Assembly (NCBI RefSeq): GCF_000173975.1
Contig: NZ_ACEP01000029.1
Coordinates: 1 to 64,000, forward strand
Reading direction: 5' to 3'
From: Anaerobutyricum hallii DSM 3353
Lineage (GTDB): Bacteria; Bacillota; Clostridia; Lachnospirales; Lachnospiraceae
DNA length: 64,000 nucleotides
The notes under the pieces are model-generated. The model was given only the letters and a program-made list of their open reading frames with translations. It was not told the origin of the DNA and ran no database searches. Every line of letters begins with the position of its first letter. Position 1 is the first letter of the stretch. The translations under genes and the position numbers were made by a program. Of this stretch, positions 8,702 to 15,755 are shown piece by piece.

Positions 8702-9094
8702 ATGGGTTCAGTAGATCAGGCGTATATGGTAGGGCATATGAAAAATGCCGATGGAAGTATCAATAACAAAAATGTAGTGCTGTCAGCAGCATGTGAAGCA
8801 GCGGAACTGTTCCAGTGCATGATGTCAGTAAATCAGAAACTGGAGGACTGGCAGAGATTTAACCACACCTTGGAGCAGCATCTTAGAAGTGTGGAATGTG
8901 AGAAAATCCATGATATCTGTCAGGCAGTATATGGAATGAAACATCCGTCCGATGAACTGGAAGGATTGTATCTGGCAAGAGAGGATGAACAGATATGCCT
9001 TCTGTACTATCAGGTATTTGTAGGGATGTTGGAAATCAATATTAATTCAGCCGAAGTGCTGTACAAACAGAAGGAGGAAACAATCAATGAGTAA
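8702..9094 (+). CDS. Uncharacterised ICE protein
   Basis: A 130-residue, mostly helical and acidic protein with a strong AGAGGAGGA ribosome site. No signal peptide, membrane segment or metal motif was seen. An internal VVLSAACEAAELFQCMMSVNQ helix and a C-terminal EININSAEVLYKQK stretch are the most regular parts. It overlaps the following RepA_N gene by eight bases, so the two are likely co-translated. I do not recognise a family; the context suggests a replication accessory role. Confidence 0.6.
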   Translation: MGSVDQAYMVGHMKNADGSINNKNVVLSAACEAAELFQCMMSVNQKLEDWQRFNHTLEQHLRSVECEKIHDICQAVYGMKHPSDELEGLYLAREDEQICLLYYQVFVGMLEININSAEVLYKQKEETINE

Positions 9095-9968
9095 GATGGA
9101 GTATATGCTGGTAGATTGTCTGCAGGTGCCGAAGGTGCTGTTCCAGATGGAAAAATACAAAAATCTGTCAAATACAGCAAAGATTTTATACAGCTTATTT
9201 CTGGATCGTTTGAAATTTGCGGTGCAGAATGGTTGGGTAGATGGTAAGGGGGATTTGTATGTAATTTATCCAAAAAGTGAAATGAAGAAAGACCTGAATA
9301 CAACCAGATATGGGGTAGATCAGGCAGTACAGGAACTGGTGGAGGTTGGAAATCTGGTGCGTATCATTCCGAACAATGGAAAGGCAAACCACTTTTATAT
9401 CAACGATATTTATGAAAATGAGATGGAGGAAGAATCAATGATGACATTAGACAGCATTATGGCAAATATGCCGATGGAAGAAAGAGAAATCATTATGGAC
9501 AAAATGGTGAAAGCATCCAGAGATATTCTGGAAACAATTGCAGATATGGGATATCTGTATGAATATGAGACACCACTGACTTCAATGGAAGAAAGAAATT
9601 ATCGAGATGAGCTGGGACAGCTTGCTGTTGATCAGATTTCCTGCGATGGCTATGAATTTGGCATGAATCTGGCGTTCGGAATTCTTGAAGAGAATGAGGA
9701 AAATGCTGATAGAGTACTGGATATTCAGAAATATGTGAACAGGCAGAATAAAAAGTGTTCAAAAAAGAAATTTATGAAAGTTCTGGAGACTCTGGTACAC
9801 GCAATAGGAAATGATGAAGGATTTATTGCCGATATGTATGCGTGTGATAAAGAGGCTAGGGAAATCTATTTGGAAGAAGCGATGAATGCATTCAATTATG
9901 TGCTTGATGAATTATGTCATGGTACAGGAAGTGCAGCAGGGTATGACTTCAATAATATAGAAGAATAG
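9087..9968 (+). CDS. RepA_N-type replication-initiator-like protein (first copy)
   Basis: A 293-residue protein. Residues 12-110 match the RepA N-terminal winged-helix pattern (QVPKVLF, LSNTAKILYSLFLDRLKFA, GWVDGKGDLYVIYPKSEM, then a helix-turn-helix near TRYGVDQAVQELVEVGN). The C-terminal part is acidic and helical and differs from the second copy. It is followed ten bases later by the second RepA_N gene, a tandem pair. One may be the initiator and the other a regulator or paralogue; the iterons lie in the second gene, which points to that one as the true initiator. Confidence 0.7.
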   Translation: MSKMEYMLVDCLQVPKVLFQMEKYKNLSNTAKILYSLFLDRLKFAVQNGWVDGKGDLYVIYPKSEMKKDLNTTRYGVDQAVQELVEVGNLVRIIPNNGKANHFYINDIYENEMEEESMMTLDSIMANMPMEEREIIMDKMVKASRDILETIADMGYLYEYETPLTSMEERNYRDELGQLAVDQISCDGYEFGMNLAFGILEENEENADRVLDIQKYVNRQNKKCSKKKFMKVLETLVHAIGNDEGFIADMYACDKEAREIYLEEAMNAFNYVLDELCHGTGSAAGYDFNNIEE

Positions 9969-9978
9969 GAAATAATTT

Positions 9979-10797
9979 ATGGCAGATTTTGAATACTTCA
10001 GAGCAGAAGAATCTGACCAGTTTTCTTTTTTCCGGATACCGAAAGCTCTGTTTACCGAAAAAGAATTTCAGAGTCTTTCAACAGACGCAAAACTCTTGTA
10101 TGGAATCCTGTTAGATCGTATCAGTCTTTCTAAAAAAAATGGTTGGATTGACGGTGATGGTTATGTCTATATCATTTACACGATTGCAGAATTGCAGGAG
10201 CTGTTGCGAATGTCGCATACAACAGTAACAAAGCTTCTTTATGAGCTTGACAGTGTGCATGGGATTGGATTGATTGAACGGTATCGGCAGGGGAATAATC
10301 GTCCCTCTGTCATATACGTGAAAAATTTTGTGAAACGGATTAGAGGAAAGCCCGTAAGATACTTTGCTTCTGGAACGCCAGAAACTGGAAATCCGGACTG
10401 CAAGGAATTGGAAATCCGGATTGCAAGAAACTGGAAGTCCGGAACGCAAAAAAATAGAAGTCCGGACTGCAAGAATCTGGATGGAAGTAATACTAAGATA
10501 AATAAGACTGAAAAGAATCATACTGATAAGAGTAAGAGCAATACTCCCGCTTTGGAAGAAAAATTCGGTCTGTATGGGAGATTTAAAAATGTTGTTCTGT
10601 CGGAAGCTGAACTGCAGGAGTTGATGACTCTATTTCCATGGGATTATCAGAAACGGATTGATCATCTCTCTGTTTATATGAAATCCAGTGGAAAAGAGTA
10701 TCAGAATCATTTTGCAACAATCTGTCTTTGGGCAGAACGAGATGGAGCCAGGGCAGGAATGGATAAATATGAGTTTCAGGAAGGAGAAAGCCTGTGA
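9979..10797 (+). CDS. repA: RepA_N-type replication initiator with internal iterons
   Basis: A 272-residue protein. The N-terminal domain (about residues 10-115) has FFRIPKALFTEKEFQSLS, AKLLYGILLDRISLSKKNGW, YVYIIYTIAELQELL and a helix-turn-helix at SHTTVTKLLYELD. A low-complexity linker (about 130-170) follows, then a C-terminal DUF6017-like helical domain around LSEAELQELMTLFPWDYQKR. The linker is encoded by four 23-bp repeats at 10387-10478. In RepA_N plasmids the origin lies inside the rep gene, so this gene probably carries the ICE's own replication origin. It overlaps the dnaC-like start (TGATG). Confidence 0.78.
   Translation: MADFEYFRAEESDQFSFFRIPKALFTEKEFQSLSTDAKLLYGILLDRISLSKKNGWIDGDGYVYIIYTIAELQELLRMSHTTVTKLLYELDSVHGIGLIERYRQGNNRPSVIYVKNFVKRIRGKPVRYFASGTPETGNPDCKELEIRIARNWKSGTQKNRSPDCKNLDGSNTKINKTEKNHTDKSKSNTPALEEKFGLYGRFKNVVLSEAELQELMTLFPWDYQKRIDHLSVYMKSSGKEYQNHFATICLWAERDGARAGMDKYEFQEGESL
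10387..10478 (+). repeat. Four 23-bp iteron-like direct repeats inside repA (candidate oriV)
   Basis: Units begin at 10387, 10410, 10433 and 10456, exactly 23 bases apart, with consensus GGAAGTCCGGACTGCAAGAA plus three variable bases. The TCCGGA-like centre is palindromic. The period is not a multiple of three, so each unit is read in a different frame and the protein sequence does not repeat. This means the DNA, not the peptide, is what repeats. The spacing of about two helical turns fits side-by-side protein binding. Confidence 0.7.
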
Positions 10798-11591
10798 TGG
10801 AAAACAAAGTAACAGCAGATTATCTGGATGAAGAGGGATGTCTTCATTGTGGTATCTGTGGAAAAAGAAAACAGATGAAAGTTAGTCTGATGGGATTTGA
10901 GCATGTAGTGTCCTGTTTGTGTGAATGCGAGGTAAAAGCCAGGCAGGAACTTGATGAGAAGATGCAGCGGGAAGAAGCACAGCGGCAGCTTTATCAGAGA
11001 AAATCCGTCGGACTTCGGGAAAGAAGATTCTGGGAATGGAAATTTGAAAATGACAATGGAAGCAACCAGAAGATACTAATTGCCAGGCAGTATGTAGAAA
11101 ACTGGACAGATATGAAGAGAAAAAATGTAGGATTGCTTCTGATGGGACCAGTTGGAACCGGGAAGAGTTTTTTTGCAGGCTGTATAGCAAATGCACTTTT
11201 GGAACAGGGAGAACGTGTCATGATGACAAATTTTTCCAGAATCTTAAATGAAATGACCAACTATCAGGCAGATAGGAACCAGATCATACAAAATCTTGTG
11301 GATTATCCGCTGCTGATTATTGATGACTTGGGAATAGAACGAAATTCCGAGTTTGCCCTGGAGCAGGTCTATAATGTGATAGACAGCCGTTATTGTAAAA
11401 TGCTTCCGCTGATCGTAACAACGAATCTGGGACTGAATGAAATGAAATCCACAGATTTGGATACTGCCCATCAGCGTATTTACAGTAGAATACTTGAAAT
11501 GTGTGTTCCCATCTATTGTGGTGGAGAAGATAAGAGAAAAGAAGAAGGGACAGAAAAACTCGTACAGGTGCAGAACCTGATTACCGGTTAA
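10797..11591 (+). CDS. DnaC-like helicase loader ATPase
   Basis: A 264-residue AAA+ protein of the DnaC/IstB group. An N-terminal Cys cluster (CLHCGICGKRK, then CLCEC) suggests a zinc site. Walker A GPVGTGKS is at residues 117-124, Walker B LLIIDDLG is near 178-185 and an Arg-finger-like RIYSRI is near 226. The expected job is loading the host replicative helicase at the RepA-opened origin. Its start overlaps the repA stop, so initiator and loader are coupled. The ATG at 10797 is preferred to the GTG three bases upstream. Confidence 0.82.
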   Translation: MENKVTADYLDEEGCLHCGICGKRKQMKVSLMGFEHVVSCLCECEVKARQELDEKMQREEAQRQLYQRKSVGLRERRFWEWKFENDNGSNQKILIARQYVENWTDMKRKNVGLLLMGPVGTGKSFFAGCIANALLEQGERVMMTNFSRILNEMTNYQADRNQIIQNLVDYPLLIIDDLGIERNSEFALEQVYNVIDSRYCKMLPLIVTTNLGLNEMKSTDLDTAHQRIYSRILEMCVPIYCGGEDKRKEEGTEKLVQVQNLITG

Positions 11592-11673
11592 TCTGTCTTT
11601 TTTCATTAAAGGGGGTGATTGCCATGATTACAGATCTGGACAGCAGTTGAATCGCTGAAAGGAGGGAAAAGTC

Positions 11674-12165
11674 ATGCAGGAAGAGGTAACTCAGAAAACG
11701 GTCACGTTTTGTATTCGGGCTACTAAGATTACGGCAAACCTGTTGAAAAAGGTTCTTGTTGCGTATCTGCGTCATCAGAAGCAGAAATCAGTAGAGAAGA
11801 AAGCACAGAAAAATCAGCCGAAACAGGGAAAGGTCACGGTAAAAGAGCTGGCAAAACAGAATGCCGGGATGGTCAATATCGAGATCACAAATAAAAATAT
11901 CAAGTCCTTTGAACGGTATGCCAGAAAATACGGGATCAATTATGCTCTGAAAAAAGACAAGAGCAAAGAGCCTCCGGTTTATCTGGTATTCTTCAAGGGA
12001 CGTGATCAGGATGCACTCAATGCTGCTTTCCGTGAGTTTTCCCAGAAACAGATTCAAAAAGCGAATAAACCTTCCATTCATAAGCGTCTTGCAGCTTACC
12101 GGGCAATGATGCCAAAGAAATCGAAGGACAAAGTAAAGAACCGGCATCAGGAGCAGAGTCGATGA
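11674..12165 (+). CDS. PcfB-family conjugation protein (DUF3801)
   Basis: A 163-residue basic protein. The core region KVTVKELAKQNAGMVNIEITNKNIKSF reads, in separate blocks, as the DUF3801/PcfB pattern, followed by RYARKYGINYALKKD and VYLVFFKGRDQDALNAAF. The C-terminus is Lys/Arg-rich. In pCF10 PcfB is a substrate-recognition partner of the coupling ATPase PcfC, and here it sits directly before the virD4-like gene with a four-base overlap (ATGA). AAAGGAGGG is placed well before the ATG. Probably binds the transfer intermediate and hands it to the coupling protein. Confidence 0.78.
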   Translation: MQEEVTQKTVTFCIRATKITANLLKKVLVAYLRHQKQKSVEKKAQKNQPKQGKVTVKELAKQNAGMVNIEITNKNIKSFERYARKYGINYALKKDKSKEPPVYLVFFKGRDQDALNAAFREFSQKQIQKANKPSIHKRLAAYRAMMPKKSKDKVKNRHQEQSR

Positions 12166-14048
12166 AAAAGAAAAGCGGCAAAACTCTGATGCAGAAGTGG
12201 AAGAATAAAATCGGGGGTAAGCTGTCCGCCCTGGATAAAAAGAAACTGGTTCTTACAAATATTCCTTATGCTCTGGCTGCTTTCTATGCAGACCGGGCAT
12301 TTTTTCTTTACCGGAACAGTCCGGGAGAAGATATGGGGAACAAACTATTATATGCAATGGAACACGCAGACCGGATTTTTGCTGGTTTTGTGTTAAGCAA
12401 TAACTGGAAAGATCTGCTAGCAGGTATTGTTGTTGCAGTCGTTCTGAAAGTGTTGGTCTGGCAGAAACAGGCAGACGCAAAGAAATTACGGAAAGGCATC
12501 GAGTATGGTTCAGCCAGATGGGGAACCGCAGAGGATATCAAGCCTTATATGTCGGAAGATCCATGGATGAACATTCCATTGACAGCAACAGAAGCACTGA
12601 CCATGGAGAGCAGACCGAAGCAGCCGAAGTATGCAAGAAATAAAAATATAGTGGTCATCGGCGGCAGTGGTTCCGGTAAGACACGTTTTTTCGTAAAACC
12701 ATCGGTCATGCAGATGAACTGTTCCATGGTCATTACAGATCCGAAAGGCACTTTGATTGAAGAGTGTGGGAAGATGTTAGCAAAGGGACCACCTAAGAAA
12801 GATAAGAATGGAAATATCATGAAAGATAAATCTGGAAAAGTGGTACATGAGCCATATGTGATTAAGGTTCTGAATACCATCAATTTTTCCAAATCGCTTC
12901 ATTACAATCCATTTGCTTATATACGGTCTGAAAAAGATATCCTGAAGCTGGTTACAACAATCATTGTTAATACCAAAGGCGAAGGGGAAAAAGCTTCCGA
13001 AGATTTTTGGGTGAAAGCAGAGAAATTGCTGTACACAGCATTGATTGCGTTTATCTGGTACGAGGGGAAAGAGGAAGAAAAAAATCTCAACACCCTTCTG
13101 GATCTGCTGAATGAAAGTGAAACCCGTGAAGAGGATGAAACTTACCAGAATCCGGTGGATATGTTGTTTGAAGAGCTGGAGGCAAAAGAACCTCAGCATT
13201 TTGCGGTCAGACAATATAAAAAATACAAAATGGCGGCTGGAAAGACAGCGAAAAGTATTTTGATATCCTGTGGAGCCAGACTTGCCCCATTTGATATCGC
13301 AGAACTTCGTGAGATCATGTCTTACGATGAAATGGAACTGGATAAGATTGGGGACAGGAAAACAGCCTTGTTCTTGATTATGTCCGATACAGATACAACC
13401 TTTAACTTTGTGATTGCGATGCTGCAGTCACAGCTTTTCAATTTGCTTTGTGATAAGGCAGACGATGTATATGGTGGAAGACTTCCGGTGCATGTGCGTG
13501 TCATCGCTGATGAGTTTGCCAACATCGGGCAGATTCCACAGTTTGACAAGCTAATCGCAACCATCCGAAGCAGGGAAATCTCTGCTTCTATTATTTTGCA
13601 GTCACAGAGCCAGTTAAAGGCAATGTACAAGGATAGTGCAGATACCATTCTGGGCAACTGTGATACTACACTTTTCCTTGGTGGCAAAGAGAAAACCACC
13701 TTAAAGGAAATGAGCGAGCTTCTGGGTAAGGAAACTATTGACCTGTATAACACTTCGGAGACGAGGAGTAATCAGAAATCCTTTGGACTGAATTACCAGA
13801 AAACAGGCAAACAGCTGATGACAGAAGATGAGATTGCAGTCATGGATGGAGGAAAATGTATCCTGCAGATTCGTGGTGCCAGACCATTTTTCTCAGACAA
13901 ATATGATATCACGAAACACAAAAATTATCGGTTTCTTGCAGATGAAAATGAGAAAAACCGATACAAAGTAGAAAAAGAGTTAAATCCGCAGTACACACCG
14001 AAACCCGAAGAAGAGGTGGAGGTAATTCAGGTGGAGCTGTCGGAGTAA
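12162..14048 (+). CDS. virD4: VirD4/TraG-family type IV coupling ATPase
   Basis: A 628-residue protein bringing substrate DNA to the conjugation channel at the membrane. Hydrophobic segments lie near residues 30-48 and 78-98; Walker A GGSGSGKT is at 167-174 and Walker B IADEFANIG near 448-456. TraG/TraD boxes include LFLGGKEKTTLKEMSELLG. The length is normal for Gram-positive VirD4. It is coupled to pcfB by overlap. The leader after its stop contains a terminator-like hairpin, so later genes may be separately controlled. No mutations in the ATPase motifs were seen. Confidence 0.92.
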   Translation: MKKKSGKTLMQKWKNKIGGKLSALDKKKLVLTNIPYALAAFYADRAFFLYRNSPGEDMGNKLLYAMEHADRIFAGFVLSNNWKDLLAGIVVAVVLKVLVWQKQADAKKLRKGIEYGSARWGTAEDIKPYMSEDPWMNIPLTATEALTMESRPKQPKYARNKNIVVIGGSGSGKTRFFVKPSVMQMNCSMVITDPKGTLIEECGKMLAKGPPKKDKNGNIMKDKSGKVVHEPYVIKVLNTINFSKSLHYNPFAYIRSEKDILKLVTTIIVNTKGEGEKASEDFWVKAEKLLYTALIAFIWYEGKEEEKNLNTLLDLLNESETREEDETYQNPVDMLFEELEAKEPQHFAVRQYKKYKMAAGKTAKSILISCGARLAPFDIAELREIMSYDEMELDKIGDRKTALFLIMSDTDTTFNFVIAMLQSQLFNLLCDKADDVYGGRLPVHVRVIADEFANIGQIPQFDKLIATIRSREISASIILQSQSQLKAMYKDSADTILGNCDTTLFLGGKEKTTLKEMSELLGKETIDLYNTSETRSNQKSFGLNYQKTGKQLMTEDEIAVMDGGKCILQIRGARPFFSDKYDITKHKNYRFLADENEKNRYKVEKELNPQYTPKPEEEVEVIQVELSE

Positions 14049-14052
14049 CCTT

Positions 14053-14156
14053 GGGAATGAACGAAAAATAATGAGGAAAGGAATAACTGACATTAGGTGC
14101 GCCGGCTTTTTAGTCGGTGTTTTTTCATTCCCGTAAACACCTGAAAGAAGTCAGTT
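14053..14156 (+). promoter_or_regulatory. Structured leader with interleaved pairings and a terminator hairpin before the channel operon
   Basis: Three pairings can be drawn. GGGAATGAA (14053-14061) pairs with TTCATTCCC (14124-14132). AACTGAC (14085-14091) pairs with GTCAGTT (14150-14156). An inner GC hairpin (14099-14119) is followed by six T residues. The first two are interleaved, which means a pseudoknot or two alternative folds. This suggests attenuation of the Maff2-virB6-prgI-virB4 genes, but no ligand class is recognised. Confidence 0.45.
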
Positions 14157-14163
14157 TTGGTGA

Positions 14164-14385
14164 ATGTATATGGCATTTTTTAGCAGTGCAATTACAACTT
14201 TAAAAACTCTTGTAGTCGCAATCGGCGCAGGTCTTGGCGTGTGGGGTGTCGTAAACCTTCTGGAAGGATATGGAAATGACAATCCCGGCGCTAAGAGCCA
14301 GGGCATCAAACAGCTGATGGCTGGTGCCGGAATCATGCTGCTGGGAACTACCCTGATTCCACAGCTGGCAACATTGTTCTCTTAA
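14164..14385 (+). CDS. Maff2-family small membrane protein of the conjugation module
   Basis: A 73-residue protein with two hydrophobic helices (about residues 7-28 and 48-70) separated by a Gly/Asn/Asp-rich loop (LEGYGNDNPGAKSQG). Size, topology and position just before a virB6-like gene match the Maff2/VirB2-like proteins of Tn1549-type ICEs, which are thought to be pilin-like or channel subunits. The start could be ATG 14164 or ATG 14170; neither has a strong ribosome site, perhaps because the leader is structured. Function is assigned by family and context only. Confidence 0.75.
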   Translation: MYMAFFSSAITTLKTLVVAIGAGLGVWGVVNLLEGYGNDNPGAKSQGIKQLMAGAGIMLLGTTLIPQLATLFS

Positions 14386-14397
14386 GAGGAGTGGTAG

Positions 14398-15267
14398 ATG
14401 AACACCATCATTGAGAGAATTACGGAAGCGATAAAGGATATCCTAATCGGGCTTATTAAGTCATGTTTGGATAACATGTTCACGTCTGTCAATGAGCAGG
14501 TGGGAACCATAGCCGGGCAGGTGGGACAGACACCGCAGGGATGGAATGCCGGAATCTTCAATCTGATCCAGAACATTTCCCAGACGGTGATCGTCCCCAT
14601 TGCGGGACTGATCATCACATTTGTCCTGTGCTATGAGTTGATTACGATGGTAACGCAGAAAAATAATTTTCATGAATTTGAGACTTATAACATTTTCCTC
14701 TGGATCTTCAAAGCGTATGTAGCTATTTATCTGGTGACAAATACGTTCAATATCACGATGGCGGTCTTTGACGTTGGGCAGCATGTGGTCAACAATGCCG
14801 CCGGGGTGATATCAGGAAACACTGCGGTGGATGCATCGGAAGCAATCACAAGGATTGTGGATGCACTGGAAGACATGGAACTGGGGGATTTGTTCTTGTT
14901 ATCCATGGAAACGCTGTTGATCAGTATTACCATGCGGATTCTGTCAATCATTATAACCGTTATTTTGTACGGAAGAATGATAGAAATTTACCTTTATACT
15001 TCCATAGCACCAATTCCGTTTGCCACCATGACCAATAAGGAATGGGGCAATATCGGAAACAACTATTTAAAAGGCTTGTTCGCACTGGCATTTCAGGGAT
15101 TCTTCATGATGGTCTGTGTGGGAATTTATGCAGTTTTAGTAAATGCAATGACCATATCCAGTGACCTTCATGCAGCAATGTTTTCAGTAGCGGCTTATAC
15201 CGTGATTCTTGCATTTTCATTATTCAAGACCGGAAGCCTTAGCAAATCAATATTCAATGCCCATTAA
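14398..15267 (+). CDS. VirB6/TrbL-like polytopic channel protein
   Basis: A 289-residue membrane protein with about six transmembrane segments, starting near residue 60 (VIVPIAGLIITFVLCYEL) and ending near residue 280 (VAAYTVILAFSLF). The segment around YTSIAPIPFATMTNKEWGNI is the conserved TrbL/VirB6 loop. The N-terminal 45 residues form an amphipathic region (LIGLIKSCLDNMFTSVNEQV). Expected role: inner-membrane part of the DNA channel working with VirB4 and VirD4. It follows Maff2 by 12 bases with GAGGAGTGG as ribosome site. Confidence 0.82.
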   Translation: MNTIIERITEAIKDILIGLIKSCLDNMFTSVNEQVGTIAGQVGQTPQGWNAGIFNLIQNISQTVIVPIAGLIITFVLCYELITMVTQKNNFHEFETYNIFLWIFKAYVAIYLVTNTFNITMAVFDVGQHVVNNAAGVISGNTAVDASEAITRIVDALEDMELGDLFLLSMETLLISITMRILSIIITVILYGRMIEIYLYTSIAPIPFATMTNKEWGNIGNNYLKGLFALAFQGFFMMVCVGIYAVLVNAMTISSDLHAAMFSVAAYTVILAFSLFKTGSLSKSIFNAH

Positions 15268-15290
15268 CGGGCAGGAAAGGAGCGCATACC

Positions 15291-15755
15291 ATGGCGTATG
15301 TACCAGTACCAAAAGACCTTACCAAGGTCAAAACAAAAGTAGCGTTAAATCTGACAAAGCGGCAGCTGATTTTCTTTTCACTTGCCGCAGTTGTGGGGAT
15401 TCCGTTTTATCTGGTCATGAGAAAACCAATCGGTTCCAGTATCGCAGCCATCCTGATGGTAACGATCATGCTTCCATTTTTCTTCATGGCAATGTATGAA
15501 AAAGACGGTCTTCCCTTTGAAAAAGTGGTGGCAAATATCATTCGACAGAAGTTTATCTGTCCGGCAGTAAGACCATATAAGACAGAAAATTTTTATCAGG
15601 AGATTTCCACCCTTGTGAAAAAGGAGGGTGTGCCGGATGGCAAAAAAGACAAAGCAGGAGGCTCAGCAGGAGCGTCTGTCCCTGGCGGAAAAAAGAAACC
15701 GTCAGGAAAGAAGAAACAAAAAAAGCAGAAAAGAAAGAGAACAGGAAAAGCGTAG
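15291..15755 (+). CDS. PrgI-family conjugation membrane protein
   Basis: A 154-residue protein. The first 100 residues match the PrgI/VirB3-like family: MAYVPVPKDLTKVKTK, LTKRQLIFFSLAAVVGIPF as the first membrane span, a second at about residues 50-68, then GLPFEKVVANIIRQKFICP. The last 35 residues are low-complexity Lys/Gly/Ser and overlap the start of virB4 by 119 bases, which is long for neighbouring genes. GGAAAGGAG precedes the ATG. In the channel it would act with VirB4 near the membrane. Confidence 0.85.
   Translation: MAYVPVPKDLTKVKTKVALNLTKRQLIFFSLAAVVGIPFYLVMRKPIGSSIAAILMVTIMLPFFFMAMYEKDGLPFEKVVANIIRQKFICPAVRPYKTENFYQEISTLVKKEGVPDGKKDKAGGSAGASVPGGKKKPSGKKKQKKQKRKRTGKA

Noticed and set aside
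11624-11650. Eight-codon mini-frame MITDLDSS with a strong ribosome site before pcfB
   Set aside because: Possibly a leader peptide, but too short to support as a gene and no attenuator hairpin follows.
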